Source of the DNA: Flavobacterium psychrophilum
GTDB lineage: Bacteria; Bacteroidota; Bacteroidia; Flavobacteriales; Flavobacteriaceae
Direction: 5' to 3'
Length of the DNA: 64,000 bases
Assembly: GCA_945879625.1 (NCBI GenBank)
Contig: CAMCVA010000001.1
Coordinates: 158,481-222,480, forward strand
Made by a program: the position numbers and the translations under genes. Of this stretch, positions 43,697 to 51,447 are shown piece by piece. Numbering within the stretch: the stretch's first letter is position 1; every line of letters begins with the position of its first letter. The notes under the pieces are model-generated. The model was not told the DNA's origin. It made no database searches and saw only the letters and a program-made list of their open reading frames with translations.

Positions 43697-46537
43697 TTAG
43701 CCCACCAAATTGATAATTTTTCCGGGCACTATAATTACTTTATTGGGCACACGACCTTCCAATTGTTTTTGGGTGCGTTCGTCGACCATGACAATTTCTT
43801 CTATTTGCGCGGCGGTTAAATCGAGTGGCAAGGTGAGCGTGAAGCGCATTTTGCCATTAAACGAAACCGGGTATTCTTTTTCACTTTCTACCAAATGCTG
43901 GGGGTCAAATACCGGAAAGGGAACTTCCGAAATTGAACCAGCGTGGCCCAATTGACTCCACAATTCTTCGGCTATGTGCGGCGCATAAGGCGAAATTAAT
44001 ACCGCCAATGGTTCTAAAATAGACCGTTCGTGGCAGTTTTGTGCCGACAATTCGTTGACGCAAATCATGAATTGACTCACCGAGGTATTAAACGAGAAGT
44101 TCTCGATGTCTTCTGTTACCTTTTTGATGGTTTTGTGCAGCGATTTCCAACTTTCTTTGCTGGGCTCTTGAGTCGTAATAACCAAGCCATTTTCGTCAAA
44201 ATACAAACGCCATAACTTTTTCAAGAAGCCAAAAACTCCCGTAATTCCGGCTGTATTCCAAGGTTTAGCTTGTTCTAACGGACCCAAAAACATCTCGTAC
44301 AAACGCAAGGTATCAGCGCCAAATTCGTTGCAAATGTCATCTGGATTCACCACATTGTATTTGGATTTGGACATTTTTTCTACTTCACGGCCCACCAGAA
44401 ATTTACCGTTTTCCGAAACAAATTCAGCGTTTTTATAGTCGGAATACAAAGGATGATTCTTGAACGCTTCGATGTCTAACTCATTTGTCATGTCATTAAT
44501 TACCGCCAAATCTACGTGAATGGGCTGCACTTTTTTATCGGCTATCAACCCTTTAGAATAGAGTGTTTTGGCGTCTTCGCTGCGGTACACAAACGCACTC
44601 ATGCCCAAGATCATTCCTTGGTTGATCAGTTTTTTGAATGGTTCCTCAGTAGGCGCATATCCCAAATCTTTCAAGAATTTGTTCCAAAAACGAGAATACA
44701 ACAAATGCCCCGTAGCATGTTCGCTTCCGCCAATGTACAAATCGACATTTTGCCAATAACTCAAGGCTTCTTGGCTGGCAAATTCGGTTTCGTTTTGTGC
44801 GTCCATATAACGCATCCAATACCACGAACTGCCTGCCCAACCTGGCATCGTATTTAGTTCAAGCCCCCAAACCCCCTGAGGGGGATTAGCACTGTCTTCA
44901 ACAGCCACAATTTGATTGGTATTTGTATCCCAATGCCAAGCTTTGGCATTCCCTAACGGTGGTTGGCCATCTTCGGTGGGCAAGTAGTTGTCTACCTCGG
45001 GCAAGACAATGGGTAAATGCTGGGCGTCTATCATTTGCGGGAGGCCATTCACATAATACACCGGGAAGGGTTCGCCCCAATACCGCTGACGTGAAAAAAC
45101 TGCATCGCGCAAGCGGTAATTAATTTTTGCTTTTCCGGCGCCAATTTTATCGAGTGCTTCGATGGCTTTTTGGGTTCCGGTTTTGTAATTCAAGTTGTTT
45201 AAAAAATCAGAATTTACCAATTCAAAACCACCTTTGTCTGCATAGGCTGCCGCAGAAATGTCTTGGTTAAAAATATTTTTGATTTCGGGCATGCCGTTTT
45301 GCCCTTTAAAATAGTTGGCAAAGGCATAATCGCGTTCGTCGCCACAAGGCACCGCCATAACTGCACCAGTTCCGTAGCCGGCCAATACGTAGTCGCCTAT
45401 CCAAACCGGAATGGGTGCTTTCGTAAACGGATGCTCGGCATAGGCGCCGGTAAATACACCCGAGATGGTTTTTACATCAGCCATGCGCTCGCGTTCAGAA
45501 CGTTTGGCGGTAGCTTCTATATAGGCTTCTACTGTCAATTTTTGCTCGGGCGTGGTGATTTGCGCCACCAATTCGTGCTCGGGTGCCAAAGTCATGAAGG
45601 TTACGCCAAATATAGTATCGGGTCTAGTGGTAAACACTTCGATGGACAACTTGAAACCTGAAACCTGAAACACAATAGACGCTCCCACTGATTTTCCGAT
45701 CCAATTGCGCTGGGCTTCTTTGATCGATTCGCTCCAATCGATGGTGTCTAATCCTTGCAATAAGCGTTCTGCATAGGCAGAAATGCGCATCGACCACTGG
45801 GTCATTTTTTTGCGAATTACCGGATGTCCGCCACGCTCGGAAACTCCATTGATAATTTCGTCATTGGCCAACACCGTTCCCAGTGCCGGGCACCAGTTAA
45901 CTTCGGTTTCGGCCAAATAGGTAAGGCGGTATTGGAGGAGTATTTGTTGTTGTTTTTCTGTAGAAAATTCGTTCCATTCTTGGGCGGTAAAGGCAGCAAT
46001 ATGCTCATCGCAAACGGCCTGTACGCTGGTATTTCCGACTTGTTCAAATTGGGATATCAAACTCGAAATGGGTTCGGCTTTGTTGCTGATTTTGTTGTAC
46101 CAGGCATTGAATAATTGGATAAAAATCCACTGGGTATGTTTGTAATAATTGGCACTTGAGGTGCGCACTTCACGGTCCCAATCAAAAGAGAACCCAATCT
46201 TATCGAGTTGCTCGCGGTAACGGGCAATATTTTCGCGGGTGGTTTTTTCGGGATGTTGACCGGTTTGAATGGCATATTGTTCGGCGGGCAAGCCAAACGA
46301 ATCATAGCCTTGCGGATGCAATACGTTAAATCCGTTGTGGCGTTTGAATCGGGCCACAATATCGGAGGCAATATAGCCCAACGGATGCCCCACATGCAAG
46401 CCTGCTCCAGAGGGATACGGAAACATATCCAACACATAATATTTGGGTTTTATAGAGGCAGTTGTGGCGGCAAAGGTGTGCTGCTCGGCCCAGTATTTTT
46501 GCCATTTGGCCTCGATTTCGGTTGGATTGTATTTCAT
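43697..46537 (-). CDS. leuS: Leucyl-tRNA synthetase
   Basis: 946 residues. The class I HIGH motif is in FPYPSGAGLHVGHPLGY (about 39-55), the editing domain contains TTRPDTIFGVTFM (threonine-rich site), and KMSKS is EKMSKSKYNVVNPDDI (about 735-750). The anticodon-binding domain and LeuRS-type C-terminus are present. It is somewhat longer than many bacterial LeuRS. Between catalytic segments there is an odd patch, EDSANPPQGVWGLELN, encoded by the GC-rich hairpin at 44863-44884, right before the conserved NTMPGWAGSSWYW. A -7 element TAAATTTG (46557-46564) precedes it. Confidence 0.98.
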   Translation of the reverse strand: MKYNPTEIEAKWQKYWAEQHTFAATTASIKPKYYVLDMFPYPSGAGLHVGHPLGYIASDIVARFKRHNGFNVLHPQGYDSFGLPAEQYAIQTGQHPEKTTRENIARYREQLDKIGFSFDWDREVRTSSANYYKHTQWIFIQLFNAWYNKISNKAEPISSLISQFEQVGNTSVQAVCDEHIAAFTAQEWNEFSTEKQQQILLQYRLTYLAETEVNWCPALGTVLANDEIINGVSERGGHPVIRKKMTQWSMRISAYAERLLQGLDTIDWSESIKEAQRNWIGKSVGASIVFQVSGFKLSIEVFTTRPDTIFGVTFMTLAPEHELVAQITTPEQKLTVEAYIEATAKRSERERMADVKTISGVFTGAYAEHPFTKAPIPVWIGDYVLAGYGTGAVMAVPCGDERDYAFANYFKGQNGMPEIKNIFNQDISAAAYADKGGFELVNSDFLNNLNYKTGTQKAIEALDKIGAGKAKINYRLRDAVFSRQRYWGEPFPVYYVNGLPQMIDAQHLPIVLPEVDNYLPTEDGQPPLGNAKAWHWDTNTNQIVAVEDSANPPQGVWGLELNTMPGWAGSSWYWMRYMDAQNETEFASQEALSYWQNVDLYIGGSEHATGHLLYSRFWNKFLKDLGYAPTEEPFKKLINQGMILGMSAFVYRSEDAKTLYSKGLIADKKVQPIHVDLAVINDMTNELDIEAFKNHPLYSDYKNAEFVSENGKFLVGREVEKMSKSKYNVVNPDDICNEFGADTLRLYEMFLGPLEQAKPWNTAGITGVFGFLKKLWRLYFDENGLVITTQEPSKESWKSLHKTIKKVTEDIENFSFNTSVSQFMICVNELSAQNCHERSILEPLAVLISPYAPHIAEELWSQLGHAGSISEVPFPVFDPQHLVESEKEYPVSFNGKMRFTLTLPLDLTAAQIEEIVMVDERTQKQLEGRVPNKVIIVPGKIINLVG
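44863..44884. repeat. GC-rich hairpin repeat inside leuS
   Basis: Plus strand GCCCCCAAACCCCCTGAGGGGG has a CCCCC / GGGGG stem with a TGA loop plus a second C5 tract. It sits in frame within leuS. A related sequence occurs in intergenic DNA at 63262-63287, suggesting an interspersed repeat family. Confidence 0.65.
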
Positions 46538-46556
46538 CAGGATGCGTTTAGGTGGG

Positions 46557-46564
46557 CAAATTTA
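46557..46564 (-). promoter_or_regulatory. -7 promoter element of leuS
   Basis: TAAATTTG on the minus strand, full match to TAnnTTTG, 19 nt before the ATG. Confidence 0.55.
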
Positions 46565-46626
46565 CGTTTATTGTACGAAAGTCAAAACTTTGAACGTTAT
46601 AAACTAAATTTAACCAATTTCTTTAT

Positions 46627-46634
46627 TATTTTTA
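46627..46634 (+). promoter_or_regulatory. -7-like promoter element of the ftsX operon
   Basis: TATTTTTA, one mismatch to TAnnTTTG, 20 nt before the ATG at 46655. It faces the leuS promoter in a 117-bp divergent region. Confidence 0.4.
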
Positions 46635-46654
46635 CCCCATAATTTCTATTTTCT

Positions 46655-47530
46655 ATGAGTTCTTCCTTCGAAAAATTTCAAAAACGCCGACTAATTTCTT
46701 CCTATATTTCTGTTGTATTTAGTATGTTTTTGGTGCTATTTCTGTTGGGACTTTTGGGCTTGTTTATCTTAAATTCCAAAAAACTAGCTGACGATTTTAA
46801 AGAAGAAATTGCCATGACCGTTTTCTTCAAAAACGAAGCAACCGAACCCGTTTTTACCGCATTCAAAAACGAATTAAAAACATCCAAATTTGTCAAATCG
46901 AGCGTGTATGTAACCAAAGAGGAAGCAGCCAAAATGCACACCGACATCATTGGCGAAGATTTCATGACCTTTTTGGGAGCCAATCCGTTGCAAAATTCGT
47001 TTGATATTCACCTCAAAGCCGACTACATCAACGCGGAGAATATCCGTAAAATCGAAAATCATTTCCGCACAAACGATATGGTTTCTGACATTGTCTACGA
47101 CAAACAATTGGTCAACTTAGTAAACGACAACATCAAGAAAGTGAGTTTGTGGATCCTCATTATCAGTGGATTTTTGGCTTTAGTAGCCGTGGTACTGATA
47201 AATAGCTCGATGCGATTATCCATCTATGCCAACCGTTTCATCATCAAAACCATGCAAATGGTGGGCGCAACCAAGTCGTTTATTCGGAAGCCCTTTATTT
47301 GGCACAGTGTCAAATTGGGATTGGCCGGAGCGGTTTGTGCCGTAATTGCATTGGTTGCCTGCGTACTTTATATTGATGGAAACTACCCTAATTTAGGGAT
47401 ACTAGAAAACCCATTTACGGTAGGTATTGTGCTGTTTAGCGTGTTGGCATTAGGCGTTGTTATTACTTGGATGAGCACCTATTTTGCCACCCAACGTTAT
47501 TTGAATTTACGAACTGACGATTTATATTAA
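46655..47530 (+). CDS. ftsX: Cell division permease-like protein FtsX
   Basis: 291 residues. A cytoplasmic N-terminus, membrane segment (VVFSMFLVLFLLGLLGLFIL, about 20-40), extracytoplasmic domain (about 45-165, SVYVTKEEAAKMHTDIIGED) and three further membrane segments (about 170-285) include the FtsX signature NSSMRLSIYANRFIIKTMQMVGATKSFIRKPF. With FtsE it forms an ABC-type complex that regulates peptidoglycan hydrolases. ftsE is not adjacent, as is usual in Bacteroidota. It leads a plus-strand operon with DUF3098, uppP and truB. Confidence 0.95.
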   Translation: MSSSFEKFQKRRLISSYISVVFSMFLVLFLLGLLGLFILNSKKLADDFKEEIAMTVFFKNEATEPVFTAFKNELKTSKFVKSSVYVTKEEAAKMHTDIIGEDFMTFLGANPLQNSFDIHLKADYINAENIRKIENHFRTNDMVSDIVYDKQLVNLVNDNIKKVSLWILIISGFLALVAVVLINSSMRLSIYANRFIIKTMQMVGATKSFIRKPFIWHSVKLGLAGAVCAVIALVACVLYIDGNYPNLGILENPFTVGIVLFSVLALGVVITWMSTYFATQRYLNLRTDDLY

Positions 47531-47546
47531 TCGATTTCTACTCTAT

Positions 47547-47825
47547 ATGAAACCTCAAAAACCCGAAGCACCAAAAGCAAACACTCCTGCCCCAGAAGCC
47601 CAATCTGAATTTCTTTTTGGAAAAATAAACTACCTGTTGCTCTTGCTGGGCATCGCGGTAATTGTAATCGGTTTTTTATTGATGATTGGTGGCGGAAGTA
47701 ACGATCCCAAGGTATTTAACGAAGCCATCTTTAACTTTCGACGCATCCGATTGGCTCCCACTGTTGTTTTGGCGGGATTTGGCATCACTGTTTTTGCGAT
47801 TTTAAAGAACCCGAAAAACAGCTAG
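47547..47825 (+). CDS. DUF3098 membrane protein
   Basis: 92 residues. A Pro/Ala-rich start (KPQKPEAPKANTPAPEAQ) precedes FLFGKINYLLLLLGIAVIVIGFLLMIGGGSNDPKVFNE (membrane segment 1) and RIRLAPTVVLAGFGITVFAI (segment 2), the DUF3098 pattern. It lies between ftsX and uppP with no gap to uppP, a synteny seen across Bacteroidota. Function is unknown; an envelope or division link is inferred from position. Confidence 0.92.
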   Translation: MKPQKPEAPKANTPAPEAQSEFLFGKINYLLLLLGIAVIVIGFLLMIGGGSNDPKVFNEAIFNFRRIRLAPTVVLAGFGITVFAILKNPKNS

Positions 47826-48611
47826 ATGACTACACTAGAGGCTGTTGCCCTCGCCATCATAGAAGGTATTACTGAGTTTTTGCCCATTTCTTCTACGGGC
47901 CACATGATTATTGCCAGTTCTTTTTTTGGCATTGCCCACGAAGAGTTTACCAAATTATTTACCATTGTTATTCAGCTAGGTGCGATCCTTTCGGTGGTGG
48001 CCTTATATTTTAAACGCTTTTTTCAGTCGATTGATTTCTATTTTAAATTGGGGATTGCCTTTATTCCGGCTGTAATTTTTGGTTTATTATTTAGCAAAAA
48101 AATTGATGCCCTGCTAGAAAACCCAGTAACTGTTGCTGTTTCCTTGTTGCTTGGTGGAATTTTATTACTCAAAGTGGACGAGTGGTTTGCCGATTCGACT
48201 AACACCGAAATAAGCTATGGTACTGCCTTCAAAATTGGTTTGTTTCAGTGCTTGGCCATGATACCCGGTGTGTCTCGAAGTGGCGCAAGTATTGTGGGTG
48301 GAATGTCACAAAAATTAAGTCGTACTTCCGCAGCCGAATTCTCCTTTTTCTTGGCTGTTCCTACCATGTTGGGTGCCACGGTAAAAAAATGTTATGACTT
48401 TTACAAAGCAGGCTACGTGCTCACCGAGCAAGAAACCAACCTGCTAATTATTGGAAATATTGTGGCATTTATTGTAGCCCTTTTGGCTATAAAAAGTTTC
48501 ATCGGATTCCTTACCAAAAACGGATTTAAAGTATTTGGCTATTACCGCATTGCCATTGGAATCGCCTTGTTGCTGATCCACTTTTTCGTTCACCCCCTCA
48601 CTGTTATTTAA
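47826..48611 (+). CDS. uppP: Undecaprenyl-diphosphate phosphatase
   Basis: 261 residues, a polytopic membrane protein of the BacA/UppP family. Catalytic motifs [15 protein letters not shown] (about 13-27) and [16 protein letters not shown] (about 145-160) are intact. It dephosphorylates undecaprenyl diphosphate to recycle the cell-wall carrier lipid and confers some bacitracin tolerance. It starts immediately after the DUF3098 stop and its last base overlaps the truB ATG. Confidence 0.97.
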   Translation: MTTLEAVALAIIEGITEFLPISSTGHMIIASSFFGIAHEEFTKLFTIVIQLGAILSVVALYFKRFFQSIDFYFKLGIAFIPAVIFGLLFSKKIDALLENPVTVAVSLLLGGILLLKVDEWFADSTNTEISYGTAFKIGLFQCLAMIPGVSRSGASIVGGMSQKLSRTSAAEFSFFLAVPTMLGATVKKCYDFYKAGYVLTEQETNLLIIGNIVAFIVALLAIKSFIGFLTKNGFKVFGYYRIAIGIALLLIHFFVHPLTVI

Positions 48612-49312
48612 TGGAGGCCGATGATTTTTTAACCGGCCAAGTCATTCTAGTAGACAAACCCCTGCACTGGTCATCGTTTCAGGCCGTCAACAAGCTCAAG
48701 TATTTACTGAAACGCAAATTTGATTTGCCCAAAAAATTCAAAATTGGACATGCCGGCACTCTTGATCCGTTGGCTTCGGGCTTGCTTATTGTTTGCACGG
48801 GGAAATTCACCAAACAAATCACAGCCATTCAGGCACAAGCCAAAGAATATACCGGCACCTTTTATATTGGCGCCACGACGCCTTCTTACGATTTAGAAAC
48901 GGCTATTGATGCACATTTCCCAATCGAACATATTACTGAAGAAAAAATAGAAAAAGTCCGTTTACAATTCCTAGGCGAAATTGACCAAATTCCGCCTGTA
49001 TTTTCGGCCATAAAAAAAGACGGCAAACGGTTGTATGAACATGCGCGCGCTGGTGAAACAGTAGAGATTGCTTCCCGTAAAACCACGATATACGAATTTG
49101 AGCTCATCCGCATTGCCTTGCCCGAAATTGATTTTCGCGCAGTGTGCAGCAAAGGCACCTATATTCGTTCACTAGCCTTTGATTTTGGAAATGCATTACA
49201 CAGTGGGGCGCACCTCACTGCTTTACGCCGCACTAAAATTGGAGATTACGCGGTAGAAAATGCGGGGTCTATTCCTGATTTTGAAGCGAAGTGGAAAGCA
49301 CCTGATGCATAA
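48611..49312 (+). CDS. truB: tRNA pseudouridine(55) synthase
   Basis: 233 residues. Catalytic Asp in FKIGHAGTLDPLASGLLIVCTG (about 51-71), the KEYTGTFYIG strand, QIPPVFSAIKKDGKRLYEHAR (about 135-155) and CSKGTYIRSLAFDFG (about 178) are standard TruB motifs. There is no PUA domain, the short bacterial form. It makes pseudouridine 55 in the T-loop. It overlaps uppP by one base and its 3' end overlaps the convergent thioredoxin-like gene by 44 bp. Confidence 0.97.
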   Translation: MEADDFLTGQVILVDKPLHWSSFQAVNKLKYLLKRKFDLPKKFKIGHAGTLDPLASGLLIVCTGKFTKQITAIQAQAKEYTGTFYIGATTPSYDLETAIDAHFPIEHITEEKIEKVRLQFLGEIDQIPPVFSAIKKDGKRLYEHARAGETVEIASRKTTIYEFELIRIALPEIDFRAVCSKGTYIRSLAFDFGNALHSGAHLTALRRTKIGDYAVENAGSIPDFEAKWKAPDA

Positions 49313-49895
49313 GCGCCACAATTTCTTGCTGGATTTCTAGTCCTTTATTGTGAAAATACCACAAGTGTAAATCGGCTTTGGCGGTTTCATCGACTACGCC
49401 GTGTTCCTTTTTATAGTTGGCAATTAGCTCCACAGCTCCTTGTGGACGTGGACCCCATTGTCCTAAAAGTGTATGTGTTTCGAAGTCAATAATCAACAGC
49501 TTGGGAATTGCCCTTGATCCGTTGGTGAGTACGAGTTGTATCAATTCTTCATTTTGGTCACGAAACACCAATTTAAAATCGATATTGGCATTGGCTTGTG
49601 CTATTTTATGTAAAACTGGCAACACCTGAGCGCCATCGCCACACCAGCCTTCGGTGAGCACGAGCCACAGGATTTTTTTGTCCCATTGGCTTATGGCGTC
49701 GAGGGTTTCGGGATTTAAACTGGTGGTTTTGTCGAGTCGATGCATCCGCACTTCGTTGAGCTCGGTATAATGCAATAAGGATTCAGATTGTTCCAAACCA
49801 GTTACTTTTCCGGCTAAAAATTGATTTTTTACAACGGTACGGTAGGCTTCGTAGCTGTAGGATTGGGCTAAGGCCGATTGAATTTCATTTTTCAT
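49269..49895 (-). CDS. Thioredoxin-fold protein with single active-site Cys
   Basis: 208 residues from ATG 49895 (MKNEIQSALAQSYSYEAYRT); a longer frame to 50048 would include the -7 element and is rejected. The redox-site region is VLTEGWCGDGAQVLPVLHKI, with WCGDxxQ in place of CxxC. SRAIPKLLIID supplies the cis-proline. Proteins of this family in flavobacteria are annotated as thioredoxin family; activity is uncertain without the second Cys. It is divergent from pyrH and overlaps truB at its end. Confidence 0.82.
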   Translation of the reverse strand: MKNEIQSALAQSYSYEAYRTVVKNQFLAGKVTGLEQSESLLHYTELNEVRMHRLDKTTSLNPETLDAISQWDKKILWLVLTEGWCGDGAQVLPVLHKIAQANANIDFKLVFRDQNEELIQLVLTNGSRAIPKLLIIDFETHTLLGQWGPRPQGAVELIANYKKEHGVVDETAKADLHLWYFHNKGLEIQQEIVALMHQVLSTSLQNQE

Positions 49896-49921
49896 GAGAC
49901 GAGAAATAGGGTTGCTGGGGC

Positions 49922-49929
49922 CAAAGATA
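49922..49929 (-). promoter_or_regulatory. -7 promoter element of the thioredoxin-fold gene
   Basis: TATCTTTG on the minus strand, full match to TAnnTTTG, 26 nt before ATG 49895. Confidence 0.5.
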
Positions 49930-50032
49930 AGACAAATCTTTTGCTGATTTTCGTGCGTTTGGTCACACAATACAGCTGTTTTTTTTGACCGATATTTTTT
50001 TTGATCGGCTAATTTCAAAAACAGAATATCGC

Positions 50033-50040
50033 TATATTTG
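50033..50040 (+). promoter_or_regulatory. -7 promoter element of pyrH-frr
   Basis: TATATTTG, perfect consensus, 22 nt before the pyrH ATG at 50063. Confidence 0.6.
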
Positions 50041-50062
50041 CCCAACACAATTTAAAAGCAAA

Positions 50063-50773
50063 ATGAAGTACAAAAGAATCCTTCTCAAGTTAAGTGGTGA
50101 AGCCTTAATGGGAGACAAGCAATACGGTATTGACTCTGCTCGTTTGTCTGAATATGCCGATGAAATCAAAAAAATTCACGACAAAGGTGTGGAAATTGCG
50201 ATTGTAATTGGTGGCGGAAACATTTTTCGAGGAGTGGCTGGTGCAAGCAGCGGAATGGATCGCGTACAAGGCGATTATATGGGCATGTTGGCCACCGTAA
50301 TCAACGGCATGGCTTTACAAGGCGCGCTAGAAAGTCGCGGAATGCTCACCCGTTTGCAAACTGCCCTAAAAATTGAAGCCATCGCCGAGCCCTACATCAA
50401 ACGTAGAGCCGTGCGCCATTTAGAAAAAGGACGCATTGTGATTTTTGGTGCCGGAACGGGCAATCCGTACTTCACGACCGACACCGCAGCGGTTTTGCGT
50501 GGCGTTGAAATTAACGCCGATGTGATCTTGAAAGGCACCCGCGTGGATGGAATTTACACTGCCGACCCCGAGAAAGATCCCTTGGCTACGAAATTTGATT
50601 TCATCTCTTTTGAAGATGTGTTAAAAAAGGGCCTCAACGTAATGGACACGACTGCATTTACCTTGAGTCAAGAAAATAAATTACCTATTTTGGTGTTTGA
50701 TATGAATAAAAAAGGCAACTTAGAAAAAATTTGCAACGGCGAAAACATTGGAACCGTAGTGAGTATTGGCTAA
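50063..50773 (+). CDS. pyrH: UMP kinase
   Basis: 236 residues from ATG 50063 ([17 protein letters not shown]). An upstream extension to 49985 contains the promoter and is not coding. KLSGEAL (about 9-15), [13 protein letters not shown] (about 50), [35 protein letters not shown] (about 132-150) and [16 protein letters not shown] are the bacterial hexameric UMP kinase motifs. It phosphorylates UMP to UDP. frr follows 29 bp downstream, the common pyrH-frr pair. Confidence 0.97.
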   Translation: MKYKRILLKLSGEALMGDKQYGIDSARLSEYADEIKKIHDKGVEIAIVIGGGNIFRGVAGASSGMDRVQGDYMGMLATVINGMALQGALESRGMLTRLQTALKIEAIAEPYIKRRAVRHLEKGRIVIFGAGTGNPYFTTDTAAVLRGVEINADVILKGTRVDGIYTADPEKDPLATKFDFISFEDVLKKGLNVMDTTAFTLSQENKLPILVFDMNKKGNLEKICNGENIGTVVSIG

Positions 50774-50802
50774 GCAAAACATATAGATTAACTAGAATTC
50801 CC

Positions 50803-51366
50803 ATGACAGAAGAAATTGATTTTATTTTAGAAAGTACCGAAGAATCAATGAATGGTTCTATCGCACATTTAGAAAAATCCTTTTTAAACATTCGAGCTGG
50901 CAAAGCAAGTCCGCAAATGCTAGGCAGTGTTTTTGTAGATTATTACGGTGCACAAACGCCCTTGTCACAGGTGGCCAATATCAATTCGCCCGATGCCCGT
51001 ACCCTGACTATTCAGCCCTACGAAAAAAGTATGCTCACCCCAATTGAAAAAGCGATCCTTATTGCCAATTTAGGATTTAACCCCATGAACAATGGCGATT
51101 TGGTAATTATTAGTGTACCGCCACTCACCGAAGAACGCCGCCGAGATTTAGCAAAACAAGCTAAAATCGAATCGGAAGATGCCAAAATTGGGATTCGAAA
51201 TGTGCGCAAGGATGCGAATACCGACATCAAAAAATTAGAAAAAGAAGGCACTGCCGAAGATTTTTGTAAAAAAGCCGAAGACGAGGTGCAAAATTTAACC
51301 AATGCGTTTATTAAAAAAGTAGACGAATTGTTGGCAGCAAAAGAAGCCGAAATCATGAAAGTTTAG
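50803..51366 (+). CDS. frr: Ribosome recycling factor
   Basis: 187 residues from ATG 50803 (MTEEIDFILESTEESMNGSI). LNIRAGKASPQMLGSVFVDYYGAQTPLSQVANI (about 28-60), TIQPYEKSMLTPIEKAI and the charged coiled-coil region IGIRNVRKDANTDIKKLEKEG (about 125-145) are the RRF hallmarks. It splits post-termination ribosomes with EF-G. It is downstream of pyrH and followed by a terminator. Confidence 0.98.
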   Translation: MTEEIDFILESTEESMNGSIAHLEKSFLNIRAGKASPQMLGSVFVDYYGAQTPLSQVANINSPDARTLTIQPYEKSMLTPIEKAILIANLGFNPMNNGDLVIISVPPLTEERRRDLAKQAKIESEDAKIGIRNVRKDANTDIKKLEKEGTAEDFCKKAEDEVQNLTNAFIKKVDELLAAKEAEIMKV

Positions 51367-51387
51367 GGCTATAGCCAATACCATAAC

Positions 51388-51428
51388 ACCGTCTCTTGAG
51401 TTAATACAACTAGGAGGCGGTTTTTTTA
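51388..51428 (+). terminator. Rho-independent terminator of pyrH-frr
   Basis: ACCGTCTC pairs with GAGGCGGT (one T-G pair), with extra AGTT / AACT pairing in the loop, followed by TTTTTTT. Confidence 0.8.
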
Positions 51429-51447
51429 ATGAACTCACAATCTGCTT

